A stretch of 64,000 nt of DNA from NCBI GenBank assembly GCA_017515325.1, contig JAFWGA010000057.1:62001-126000 (forward strand), given 5' to 3'. Shown one piece after another: positions 1 through 7,512 of the stretch. The stretch's first letter is position 1; every line of letters starts with the position of its first letter. Position numbers and translations under genes: made by a program. The notes beneath the pieces were generated by a model. The model had not been told where the DNA came from and made no database searches. It saw only the letters and a program-made list of their open reading frames with translations. Source of the stretch: Blautia sp. (GTDB taxonomy: Bacteria; Bacillota; Clostridia; Lachnospirales; Lachnospiraceae).

Positions 1-1259
1 AATGTGCGGGGAATCGGAGTGGCACTCATGACCAGGACATGGGGAAAAGCCTGAGATGAGGAAAGAGCCTGCCTCTGCCTGACCCCGAAGCGGTGTTGCT
101 CATCCGTTATGGCCAGGGCAAGTGCTTTGAAGGATATCTCCTTCCGGATCAGGGCATGTGTCCCTATGATACAGTTGGCTTCCCCCTCGGCGATGGCTCT
201 TAATGCCTCATTTTTTTCCTTTTGTTTCATGGAACCCGTTAAGAGGACAGGGTGCAGAAAGGTAAGCCCCTGGCTTTGGACGAAGGTGGTAAAGGCTTCA
301 AAATGCTGTCTGGCCAGGACCTGGGTCGGAGCCATCAAAGCGGCCTGATATCCGTTTTCCGCCGTCAGCGCCATAGCCAGAAAGGCAAGGATCGTCTTTC
401 CGCTGCCCACATCCCCCTGTACCAGCCTCGCCATCAGTCGGCTTCCGCAAAGGTTTCTCTCTATATCATGCCAGACGTTCTGCTGAGCCTTTGTCAGGGA
501 AAAAGGCAGACGGTTTATGATCCTTTCTGTCGTCCAGGATAGCTTCAGTGGGAAATGGTTTTCAGCTTCTTCCCCCATCCGGCGACAGATTCGGACGGCA
601 AGGATAAAAGAAAAAAACTCATCAAAGACGAGTCTTTGTCTGGCTTTTTGACGGCTGTCGGCATCAGAAGGAAAATGAAGCTGACACAGTGCTGTCCGTA
701 AAGACACAAGGCCAAGGCGGAGTCTGGTATCCTCCGGCAAAGGGTCATCAGGAAAAAAAGCACTGTCCAGCGCCTGTGTGACCATGCGCCGGACAGTCTT
801 GTTCGAGAGTCCTTTTGTCAGATGATAAACCGGGAGAAGCTTCCCCTTCAATGGCTCGTATTCAGCCGGATCATAAACCTGAGCCTGTTCTATGACAAGA
901 CGACCGTTTTTGCGGCTTGCCCTGCCGCGGAAAATATATTCCCTTCCCGGCCTGAGCCGGCTGCGGAGATATCCCATATTAAACCAGACGGCATCAAGCC
1001 TCCCGGAGGAATCCTGAAGCACTGTGGATACCACCGCCTTGGTCTTTCCTGAGGTAAGGGATACTCCGGAGCCCAGCCTGGCCCGGATGACGCATTGTTT
1101 TCCCTCCATCACCTGGCAGACCTGCCCCGGTTCCTCATATTCCTCGTAGGCAGCAGGGTAGAAGTAGAGAAGATCCCTGACGGAATATAAACCCAGCTTA
1201 TGAAAAAGCTGCTCTGTCTTTGCTCCCAGTCCCTTTAGTTCTCTCAGATTATTTTCCAT
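1..1259 (-). CDS. recG: ATP-dependent DNA helicase RecG, N-terminal part (cut by window edge)
   Basis: RecG remodels stalled replication forks and Holliday junctions. I translated the minus strand from an ATG at 1259; the frame stays open for about 419 codons to base 1, so the C-terminal part lies outside the window. The N-terminal wedge/OB region comes first, then the helicase core with Walker A GDVGSGKT (about residue 295), the APTQ motif Ia region, a DEQHRFG box II and the MSATPIPRT motif III near the edge. This order is typical of RecG. It follows fakA with a 9-base gap, and AGGAATGATTC precedes the ATG, so it is probably co-transcribed. The neighbourhood (rpmB, Asp23, FakA, RecG) matches the Bacillus rpmB-yloU-yloV-recG region. 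Confidence 0.96.
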   Translation of the reverse strand, partial: MENNLRELKGLGAKTEQLFHKLGLYSVRDLLYFYPAAYEEYEEPGQVCQVMEGKQCVIRARLGSGVSLTSGKTKAVVSTVLQDSSGRLDAVWFNMGYLRSRLRPGREYIFRGRASRKNGRLVIEQAQVYDPAEYEPLKGKLLPVYHLTKGLSNKTVRRMVTQALDSAFFPDDPLPEDTRLRLGLVSLRTALCQLHFPSDADSRQKARQRLVFDEFFSFILAVRICRRMGEEAENHFPLKLSWTTERIINRLPFSLTKAQQNVWHDIERNLCGSRLMARLVQGDVGSGKTILAFLAMALTAENGYQAALMAPTQVLARQHFEAFTTFVQSQGLTFLHPVLLTGSMKQKEKNEALRAIAEGEANCIIGTHALIRKEISFKALALAITDEQHRFGVRQRQALSSSQAFPHVLVMSATPIPRT

Positions 1260-1268
1260 GAATCATTC

Positions 1269-2951
1269 CTATTCCACTGAAATGATATAATAATATACCG
1301 GCTGGTCTCCCTGGTTAAGCTCCACCTCACATTTCGGATAGGTCTCCTCCAGTCTTTGAAGGAGCTCCTCCGACATCTCCTGCGAGACATCGCAGCCCGC
1401 ATAGACACTGATCACTTCGCTCTGGTCGTCTGCCATAGCCTCTACCGTGTCCATAGCAATCTGGTTAATATCCTTTCCCACCGCAAGGATACCATGGTCA
1501 CCGATGCCCATATAGTCCCCTTCGTGAATCTCCTTCTCATTGAGCCGGGTATCACGGACGGCATAGGTGATCTGTCCTGTCTTTACCGTCTCCATAGCCT
1601 TGGTCATCAACTCAAGGTTTTCCTCGGGGGACCGCTCCGGCACATAGCCTATGATAGCTGTGATACCCTGGGGCACAGTCTTGGAGGGAACCACAAAAAT
1701 CTTCTTGTCTGTGATGAGATCCCGTGCCTGGTTTGCCGCGAGAATGATATTTTTGTTGTTGGGAAAGATGAAAATATTGTCTGCATTGACCTTGTTTATG
1801 GCCTTAAGCATATCATCTGTTGAGGGATTCATCGTCTGTCCGCCTTCGATCAGGTAGTCCACGCCAAGATCCTTGAATATCTCTCCCAGTCCTTCGCCGA
1901 CAGAAACACTGATGAAACCGGTTTCTTTATGAACTGACTGGGCAGCCTTGCGACGTTCATCCTCAATGGCCTGCTCCTTGGCCAGCCGTTCCGAATCCTT
2001 GATCAGCCTTTCCTGATGCTCCTCCCGCATATTATCCACCTTCATGCGGGAAAGGGATCCATAGGTAAGGCCCTTTTCAAATACCTGGCCGGGGTGATTG
2101 GTGTGGACATGGACCTTTACGATCTCCTCATCCGCGACCAGGACAATAGAATCCCCTATCCCGTTCAGGAATTCCTTAAAGCTGTCAATCTCCTCCTCCG
2201 GCATAGGCTCCCTGAGCAGGATGATAAACTCCGTACAATACCCAAAACGAATCTCTTCCTCAGCTTCCGACGAGATCCTGGAAAGCTTTCTGGCGGAACC
2301 GCCTGTACGGAACTGGCTGTAGTCCACATTCTTTCCGAGATAGCCGTCGATGACCCCCCTGAAAACTTCTACCAGTCCCTGGCCGCCGGAATCGACCACA
2401 CCTGCTTCCTTCAGTACCGGCAGCAGATCCGGCGTTGTAGCCAAAGTCTTTTCGGCATGCTCGAGTATGCCTCGGAAAAAGCTCTCCAGGCTCTTGGCCT
2501 CCTGGGCGGTTTCTACCGCCTTCTGGGCGGACTCCCTGGCCACCGTGAGAATCGTACCCTCCTTGGGTTTCATGACTGCCTTGTAGGCGGTCTCCACCGC
2601 TTTTTCCATGGCATTGGCAATATCTACGGCATCCAGCTCGGAATGAGTCTGAATACTCTTGGAAAAGCCCCTGAGCAGCTGGGAGAGAATAACGCCGGAA
2701 TTCCCTCTCGCCCCTCTGAGTGAACCGGAAGAAATGGCCTTTGCCAGTGACTCCATATCCGGTTCTTCCATCGCGCTGACCTCGGAGGCAGCCGAAAGGA
2801 TTGTGAGTGTCATGTTTGTTCCGGTATCCCCGTCCGGAACCGGAAAAACATTCAGTTCATTAATCCATTCTTTCTTTGCCTCGAGATTCTTGGCTCCAGC
2901 CAAAAACATACGGGAAAGCGCGTTCGCGTTTATGGTCTGTCTGTTTTCCAC
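1269..2951 (-). CDS. fakA: Fatty acid kinase FakA / DAK2-domain protein YloV
   Basis: ATP-binding kinase subunit that phosphorylates fatty acids bound to a FakB (DegV-family) partner, feeding acyl-phosphate into phospholipid synthesis. The 560-residue protein begins with a DAK2 (DhaL-like) domain carrying NVFPVPDGDTGTNM at about residues 34-47, which is the nucleotide and Mg binding loop. A GSLRGARGNSGVILSQ segment follows, then the FakA middle and C-terminal domains, ending near the family's usual length of about 550. I place the start at the GTG at 2951, six bases after AGGAGG; the longer frame to 2975 adds residues without support. No FakB gene is in the window. Co-directional with recG. 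Confidence 0.93.
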   Translation of the reverse strand: MENRQTINANALSRMFLAGAKNLEAKKEWINELNVFPVPDGDTGTNMTLTILSAASEVSAMEEPDMESLAKAISSGSLRGARGNSGVILSQLLRGFSKSIQTHSELDAVDIANAMEKAVETAYKAVMKPKEGTILTVARESAQKAVETAQEAKSLESFFRGILEHAEKTLATTPDLLPVLKEAGVVDSGGQGLVEVFRGVIDGYLGKNVDYSQFRTGGSARKLSRISSEAEEEIRFGYCTEFIILLREPMPEEEIDSFKEFLNGIGDSIVLVADEEIVKVHVHTNHPGQVFEKGLTYGSLSRMKVDNMREEHQERLIKDSERLAKEQAIEDERRKAAQSVHKETGFISVSVGEGLGEIFKDLGVDYLIEGGQTMNPSTDDMLKAINKVNADNIFIFPNNKNIILAANQARDLITDKKIFVVPSKTVPQGITAIIGYVPERSPEENLELMTKAMETVKTGQITYAVRDTRLNEKEIHEGDYMGIGDHGILAVGKDINQIAMDTVEAMADDQSEVISVYAGCDVSQEMSEELLQRLEETYPKCEVELNQGDQPVYYYIISVE

Positions 2952-2966
2952 TGAATTCCTCCTCTT

Positions 2967-2980
2967 AGAACGCATGTTCT
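2967..2980. promoter_or_regulatory. LexA/DinR-like SOS box candidate
   Basis: AGAACGCATGTTCT is a perfect inverted repeat with GAAC-N4-GTTC arms, the core of the Gram-positive SOS operator. It sits 16 bases upstream of the fakA GTG and heads the unit that contains recG. No convincing promoter is placed correctly over it: TTGTCA-17-TAAGAG would start transcription inside the ribosome site. The match may therefore be chance. Confidence 0.35.
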
Positions 2981-2991
2981 AGTCTGACAAA

Positions 2992-3043
2992 CTGTCTTCG
3001 GATGGTGATTTTGTGCTTCGGCAGAACCGGCTGCCGAAGACAG
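2992..3043 (-). other. Two mutually exclusive stem-loops upstream of fakA
   Basis: CTTCGGCAG (3016-3024) pairs with CTGCCGAAG (3031-3039) around a 6-base loop. The outer CTGTCTTCGG (2992-3001) can instead pair with CCGAAGACAG (3034-3043), using the same right arm. This gives two competing structures in the Asp23-fakA spacer. There is no T-tract, so neither is a plain terminator. Confidence 0.45.
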
Positions 3044-3127
3044 AATCAGTCTCCTTATGCGGTATTCCTAAAACACCTTCAGCAAAGAGTTTCCAAAGTG
3101 TTTTCTTCAGATACTGTTATCCAATAA

Positions 3128-3487
3128 TCAATCGATCGCACGTACTCCCTCAACGAAGATATTGATCTTTTCGATCTCCATCCCCGTGAAATCTTCTACT
3201 TTATATTTCACATTGCTTACCAGGTTATCCGAGATAGCCGCGATATTTGTTCCATAGGCTACAATGACATGGAAATCCAGCTGAATCTTATTCTCTTTTG
3301 TGATCCGTACCGTGATCCCGTGCTTGAGGGAGTCCCTGCGCAGGATCTTGACCAGACCATCGCGCATACTGACTCCGGCCATTCCTACAATGCCAAAGCA
3401 TTCCACTGCAACAGCTCCGGCATAAGTTGAGATGACTTCCGTATCTATCGTAATCTCTCCGAGCCCGGAATCTATACGTCCATTCAT
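3128..3487 (-). CDS. Asp23/Gls24 family envelope stress protein (YloU-like)
   Basis: A 119-residue Asp23/Gls24 (DUF322) protein. The family is abundant and linked to cell-envelope stress; the Bacillus member YloU is encoded beside yloV. Visible family features are an N-terminal GEITIDTEVISTYAG stretch, a VECFGIVGMAG motif, and the C-terminal IEKINIFVEGVR segment. I start at the ATG at 3487, behind GGAGGTAGGAC, rather than at the far upstream codon at 3568. It is divergent from rpmB and upstream of fakA. Function beyond family membership is not known. Confidence 0.9.
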   Translation of the reverse strand: MNGRIDSGLGEITIDTEVISTYAGAVAVECFGIVGMAGVSMRDGLVKILRRDSLKHGITVRITKENKIQLDFHVIVAYGTNIAAISDNLVSNVKYKVEDFTGMEIEKINIFVEGVRAID

Positions 3488-3569
3488 AGTCCTACCTCCA
3501 TTTCTGTTTTGTCGGACACCGAAAAGACACGAAACCACGAAGCCTCCGTATCTTTTCAGTGATTGCACG

Positions 3570-3575
3570 ATTATA
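3570..3575 (-). promoter_or_regulatory. Probable -10 element of the Asp23-fakA-recG unit
   Basis: On the minus strand a perfect TATAAT (3570-3575) lies about 80 bases upstream of the Asp23 ATG. The -35 region 17 bases further up is poor (TTTCTT), so activity may be weak or need an activator. Confidence 0.45.
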
Positions 3576-3617
3576 CCCTGTTTTACACTAAAAAGAAATA
3601 TATTTTTAAATTTTTGC

Positions 3618-3646
3618 TTGCAAATCCAAACTCACTCTGTTATTAT
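3618..3646 (+). promoter_or_regulatory. Sigma-A-type promoter of rpmB
   Basis: TTGCAA (3618-3623), 17 bases, then TATTAT (3641-3646). It lies about 40 bases upstream of the rpmB start and is divergent from the Asp23 promoter. Confidence 0.6.
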
Positions 3647-3683
3647 GGAACCTGTTGAAAAAAAGCGTTAAGGAGGTGCGAGC

Positions 3684-3869
3684 ATGGCTAAGTGCGCAAT
3701 TTGCGATAAAGGCGCCCATTTTGGAAATAATGTGAGTCATTCCCATAGAAGATCCAACAGAATGTGGAAGTCTAATATCAAGTCTGTCAGAGTGAAGACC
3801 GCCGGCGGTGCAAAAAAGATGTATGTTTGTACAGCATGCCTGAGATCCAACGCTGTGGAGCGTGTCTGA
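3684..3869 (+). CDS. rpmB: 50S ribosomal protein L28
   Basis: A 61-residue large-subunit ribosomal protein. It begins MAKCAICDKGAHFGNNVSHS and ends in VCTACLRSNAVERV. The CxxC pairs at the two ends mark the zinc-binding (C+) form of L28. The start at 3684 follows AAGGAGG with normal spacing. It is a single-gene unit with its own promoter (3618-3646) and terminator (3891-3923), divergent from the Asp23-fakA-recG genes as in Bacillus. Confidence 0.98.
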   Translation: MAKCAICDKGAHFGNNVSHSHRRSNRMWKSNIKSVRVKTAGGAKKMYVCTACLRSNAVERV

Positions 3870-3890
3870 TTGATACAGGCCGAAATGATC

Positions 3891-3923
3891 AGAGCCTTTT
3901 CCTTTGGGGAAAGGCTCTTTTTC
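3891..3923 (+). terminator. Rho-independent terminator of rpmB
   Basis: AGAGCCTTTTCC (3891-3902) pairs with GGGAAAGGCTCT (3907-3918) and is followed by TTTTTC. It separates rpmB from the convergent gerW stop codon at 3922. Confidence 0.88.
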
Positions 3924-4296
3924 ATTCATCTTCTTTCTCTTCCGAGCCGCCCTCGCTGCCTGCCCCCGCCATAAATTTGTTGACAAAATCCGGTACCATG
4001 TCCAAGGCCTTGGCCAGTCCGTCCTGGTGGCGGACGCTGACAACCTTGGTCGTCCCGTTTTGAATCACCAGAACAGCGCAGGGTGACATTTTCCCTCCGG
4101 CTCCTCCCCCATCGGAATTTTTTGCCTGTGCATTCTCGAAGGCTCCGGCTCCCATGCCAAAGCTGACGTCAACCAGGGGAATGATGATGGTGTCCCCCAC
4201 CCGCATAGGCTCCCCCACCACAGTCTTGGCAGCCACCAGGCCATCCATGCCCTCCATCAGGGAATCCAGGGTTTCCTTAAATCTGTTGTTTGCCAT
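3922..4296 (-). CDS. ytfJ: GerW/YtfJ family sporulation protein
   Basis: A 124-residue member of the GerW (YtfJ, sporulation protein) family, which is needed for normal spore germination in Bacillus. The family core is visible: TVVGEPMRVGDTIIIPLVDVSFGMGAG, a Gly-rich GGGAGGKMSPCAVLVI segment, and a VNKFM amphipathic end followed by an acidic tail. The start at 4296 overlaps the end of the DUF2953 gene by 20 bases, so the two are translated from one message. The same ytfI-ytfJ pair is known in Bacillus. It is one of the best hints that the organism forms spores or comes from a spore-forming lineage. Confidence 0.9.
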   Translation of the reverse strand: MANNRFKETLDSLMEGMDGLVAAKTVVGEPMRVGDTIIIPLVDVSFGMGAGAFENAQAKNSDGGGAGGKMSPCAVLVIQNGTTKVVSVRHQDGLAKALDMVPDFVNKFMAGAGSEGGSEEKEDE

Positions 4297-5083
4297 ATCT
4301 TCTCCTTCTGATTATTTTAACCAAGGCCTGAACATTCCTGTCAAACCAGACCCTTGCCAAAACCGTAATTACCAGCAGAGGCAAGATTCTGCCCTTTATC
4401 AGCAGCTCCGCTTCCGCCCGATCCTCATGCGTAAAAGAAGGAAGCAGTCTCACGCTGTTTCTGTGAATCGGAAGGGTGATGCCGGCAAGGGCAAGGATCA
4501 GACCTGTCCTTTCCGGATCGGAAAAGGAGAAGGAAAGCCATCCTCCGGCCGATCTGGGCCGGATATGGACAAAGAGCCGCCAGGCTTCCTCTGCAGCCTT
4601 CTGCAAGGCTGGTCTTGTCTGGGGAAGATGCAGCAGCTCCTCCCATAAGGCAATTTTGCAGCCCTGTCCATTTTGGGGGGCTTTTCCGCCCTTAACCCGT
4701 CTTTTCTGTCGTTTTCCTTCCTTGCCTTTGCCTGGAGGCTTCGCCAAAACCGGCTCCTCATGCAGAAGCTGCTCATCGTAAGAAACGCCCGGCTTTTGGG
4801 GGCACTTAGCCTGGCCAAAACGCTTCAGTCCAATTCCCGCCAGACGAAAATGCCCTTGAACCATGTGGTTCTTTATCTCAAGGGTATAGCCCGCAAGGCC
4901 GAATCCACAACTCACCTTTACCCTGACCTTTATCCGGGAGGGAGCAGCTGTGGAGCCCTCCGCCTTAGCCTGGTAGCGCAGGGGCGCCAGGACAAGCAGC
5001 AGGAAAATGAACAGAACAGCCAACAGGACAATACCGGTTCCCCTCAGCAAAAGCCTTCCTATTATAAAGATCACTGAAACCAT
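4277..5083 (-). CDS. DUF2953 membrane-anchored protein (YtfI-like)
   Basis: A 268-residue protein with one strong N-terminal membrane segment (about residues 8-32, IVLLAVLFIFLLLVLAPLRY) followed by a long basic soluble part rich in Lys/Arg. It matches the DUF2953 family that precedes ytfJ in Bacilli and Clostridia. The ATG at 5083 sits inside the end of the preceding gene; an in-frame TTG at 5101 is an alternative, and neither has a strong ribosome site, so translation is probably coupled. Function is unknown; context suggests a sporulation or envelope role. Confidence 0.75.
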   Translation of the reverse strand: MVSVIFIIGRLLLRGTGIVLLAVLFIFLLLVLAPLRYQAKAEGSTAAPSRIKVRVKVSCGFGLAGYTLEIKNHMVQGHFRLAGIGLKRFGQAKCPQKPGVSYDEQLLHEEPVLAKPPGKGKEGKRQKRRVKGGKAPQNGQGCKIALWEELLHLPQTRPALQKAAEEAWRLFVHIRPRSAGGWLSFSFSDPERTGLILALAGITLPIHRNSVRLLPSFTHEDRAEAELLIKGRILPLLVITVLARVWFDRNVQALVKIIRRRRYGKQQI

Positions 5084-5391
5084 ACCGCATCTACCCGGCA
5101 ATCCCCTGTCTCTGCCAGGGCTTCAGAAAGGATCTGTTCCACCAGCGATATGGCAGCACTTTTCCCCTTTGCCATGCCAACGATTAAGGGACAGCGGTTC
5201 CTTAAATAGCTTTGATTCAGAAAACAGGCGGGAATCAGCTCCAGCATATTTCCCTCCGTGCAGGAAAGCGTAACCAGATAGAGAAAAGGGGAGGCTTTTC
5301 TCCTCATTACCTTTCTTCGCAAAGCTGCCGGATCGGATATGGCAGGATCCAGGTAAAACCTCCCCTTCGCCCAGTCTGGCCCTTTCTTCAT
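5071..5391 (-). CDS. Hypothetical protein, 106 residues
   Basis: Not recognised. It has a basic N-terminus, an internal hydrophobic FLYLVTLSC stretch, and two cysteines (CTEG, ACFLN). No clear signal peptide or transmembrane helix is visible. It is likely real because it is tightly packed: its ATG overlaps the NUDIX stop codon (ATGA), and its own stop lies inside the start of the DUF2953 gene. It therefore forms the middle of a NUDIX-hypothetical-DUF2953-gerW chain. Confidence 0.6.
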   Translation of the reverse strand: MKKGPDWAKGRFYLDPAISDPAALRRKVMRRKASPFLYLVTLSCTEGNMLELIPACFLNQSYLRNRCPLIVGMAKGKSAAISLVEQILSEALAETGDCRVDAVWFQ

Positions 5392-5837
5392 CCTTCCTGT
5401 TTACCCCATTTTCCGGCATAACGCATTTCCAGATACTCCTGATACGCTTTTTCCACTATCTGTTTTTCATTGGAAAAGCGAAGCAGATGATAAATCTCAT
5501 GATACTTATAGTAGCCAGAGTCAATAAAATACTCTTCCCGCTGAGGTCTGCTGTGGTAATTATCCGCTGTCATCAGATACCAATGAACTTCCTTGTTCAC
5601 GATCCCTTCCGGAACAGAGAAGCTGTACTGGCTTTTTCCGAGATATTTGACAATGGAAGCCTTTACATCTGCTTCCTCCTTCACTTCTCGCAGCGCCGTC
5701 TGCTCATGTGTTTCCCCACGTTCTACAGTGCCTTTGGGCAACACCCAGCCTTCGTAACGATTTCTGTAGGATTTATACAAGGCCAGAATTTTCCCCCGAT
5801 GAATTACCACACCGCCGCAGCTTGTTGCCTCTATCAT
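5388..5837 (-). CDS. NUDIX hydrolase
   Basis: A 149-residue NUDIX-fold pyrophosphohydrolase. The Nudix box is G-x5-E-x7-REVKEEADV (about residues 35-58). It matches GX5EX7REUXEEXGU except that the Gly near the end is Asp. The REVKEE metal-binding residues are intact. The N-terminus (SCGGVVIHRGKILALY) and the WVLPKGTVE stretch resemble the Ap4A/ADP-ribose-type enzymes, but the substrate cannot be read from sequence. It starts at ATG 5837 and leads the four-gene unit ending in gerW. Confidence 0.88.
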   Translation of the reverse strand: MIEATSCGGVVIHRGKILALYKSYRNRYEGWVLPKGTVERGETHEQTALREVKEEADVKASIVKYLGKSQYSFSVPEGIVNKEVHWYLMTADNYHSRPQREEYFIDSGYYKYHEIYHLLRFSNEKQIVEKAYQEYLEMRYAGKWGKQEG

Positions 5838-5933
5838 AGCGCAATCCCCCTGTCCGCGTGTGATACAGAACCGTGCCTGGTCTGCTCCGTCTTTGGCAAG
5901 GCGCAGTCGGTTCTGAAAGTCAAACCATCGTTT

Positions 5934-5962
5934 AGTATACTCCTTTTTCAGGCAGACGTAAA
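5934..5962 (-). promoter_or_regulatory. Candidate promoter upstream of the NUDIX gene
   Basis: On the minus strand TTTACG (5957-5962), 17 bases, TATACT (5934-5939), about 95 bases upstream of the NUDIX ATG. The -35 is imperfect. The 187-base spacer between the NUDIX gene and the penicillin-binding protein shows nothing else clear. Confidence 0.45.
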
Positions 5963-6024
5963 CCTATTTCAAAGAGTCTGGAAAAAGCTGATAGCAAAGC
6001 GGAAATTTACGACGATTCGGAAGC

Positions 6025-7512
6025 TTATCCATAGTAATAGGTGTCAAACAGTTGTTTCGCGATAGGTACCGCAGTCTGACTTCCCGCGCCTCCGCCCTCC
6101 ACGATGACGGAAACCACCAGCTTAGGGTCCTCCGTATCGCAGTAGCCGATGAACCAGGAATGACTGGCCCCCTCTTCGTTGTATTCCGCTGAACCGGTCT
6201 TTCCCGCAGCCGTATATCCGTTCCATCCCAGCGAAACCGCTGTACCATAGGAAACCACAGCCTCCATCAGACCTGCCAGGGCATCGGCCTCCTCCTGGGA
6301 CATCAGGACGCCGGCCTGCTCCGGATGGTAGGCTCTCACAGAATCCCCGCTGGCATTTACCACCTCATCAATCAGGCTGGGCTTCATCAGCACCCCTTTA
6401 TTCGCTACCGCGCAGGTAATCAGGGCCAGGTGCATGGGAGATACCAGGGTATCCCCCTGGCCTATGGCAGTCTGCATAATCATCCTGGTATCCGACCTGC
6501 TGCCAAGGGTAAACTGGCTCTGTCTGTAAGAGGCAATGGGAAGATTCCGATTAAATAAAAGATCCTGGGCCGTTTCCCTCAGGCTCCAGGGTCCAAGCAC
6601 TGTCCCGATCATGGCAAAGGCACAGTTACAGGAATTGGCAAAAGCCTGATAAAAATCCTCCTGCCCGTGAACGCTGTATTCATAACAGTGGATGGAATCC
6701 GTTCCCACCGTCACTTCCCCTTCACAATAGTAGGAATAACCCTCAAAGCTCTTGTAGCGGCGGTAATAATCCAGGGCTGTCACCAGCTTAAAGGTTGACC
6801 CGGGAGGATAAGCCCCGTTTGTAGCCCGGTTCAAAAGGCTGGAGTCGTTTTCATCCTTCACCAGGTAGTCCCAGTTCTGCCACATGAAATTCGGATCAAA
6901 ATCCGGTTTGCTGACCATGGCCAGGATCCTTCCCGTTTTTGGCTCCATGGCGATAACTGCCCCCCTGTTTTCTCCCAGGGCATAGTAGGCGGCTGACTGC
7001 AAAGAGGTGTCCAAAGATGTGTGTATTGCGTCTCCCTGATTTTTCCGGCCTTGGAACTCATTTTTCATCTGCGTGACAAAATATTCATGGGAGGAAAGGA
7101 GCAGGAAATTCGCGTCAGCCTCCAGCCCGCTCTTTCCATTGGATTCAAAGCCTACCACATGGGCAAACAGATTGCCATACGGATAGATTCGATCCGAAGA
7201 GCCATCCTCATTCACATGGGTATAGGCCAATAGCTGTGAATCCGAAGAGACGATGTCCCCGCGAATTACCCTGTCGGCAAAGGAATCCTGGCGCGTATTG
7301 TAGGGACTGTTGATAAAGTCCTCACTCAAGGCCGCCTGAAAGTAAATCAGATAGCCGGCCATGAGCAGAAAGATCAGGACAAAAAAGCCGGCTGCCAGTC
7401 TATATTCCCGGTTACGGTCAGTCTCTTTTCCCTTTTCGCCTCCAGGAGAAGCCAAAGGGAAGAGAGGCTTTTTCTGTCTGTCTTCGTAATCTTTCAATTT
7501 CTTCTTCCTCAT
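6025..7512 (-). CDS. Class B penicillin-binding protein (PBP2/PbpA-type transpeptidase)
   Basis: Membrane-anchored D,D-transpeptidase that cross-links peptidoglycan and pairs with the FtsW/RodA polymerase encoded just upstream. After a short basic cytoplasmic tail there is one membrane helix (AAGFFVLIFLLMAGYLIYF), a dimerisation region, and the transpeptidase domain. That domain has the active serine in STFK (about 239-242), SCN (about 294-296) and KTG (about 438-440). All three catalytic motifs are present. The start is uncertain: I use the ATG at 7512 (495 residues), which overlaps the FtsW/RodA gene by 95 bases. A TTG at 7497 with better ribosome-site spacing is possible. Confidence 0.93.
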   Translation of the reverse strand: MRKKKLKDYEDRQKKPLFPLASPGGEKGKETDRNREYRLAAGFFVLIFLLMAGYLIYFQAALSEDFINSPYNTRQDSFADRVIRGDIVSSDSQLLAYTHVNEDGSSDRIYPYGNLFAHVVGFESNGKSGLEADANFLLLSSHEYFVTQMKNEFQGRKNQGDAIHTSLDTSLQSAAYYALGENRGAVIAMEPKTGRILAMVSKPDFDPNFMWQNWDYLVKDENDSSLLNRATNGAYPPGSTFKLVTALDYYRRYKSFEGYSYYCEGEVTVGTDSIHCYEYSVHGQEDFYQAFANSCNCAFAMIGTVLGPWSLRETAQDLLFNRNLPIASYRQSQFTLGSRSDTRMIMQTAIGQGDTLVSPMHLALITCAVANKGVLMKPSLIDEVVNASGDSVRAYHPEQAGVLMSQEEADALAGLMEAVVSYGTAVSLGWNGYTAAGKTGSAEYNEEGASHSWFIGYCDTEDPKLVVSVIVEGGGAGSQTAVPIAKQLFDTYYYG

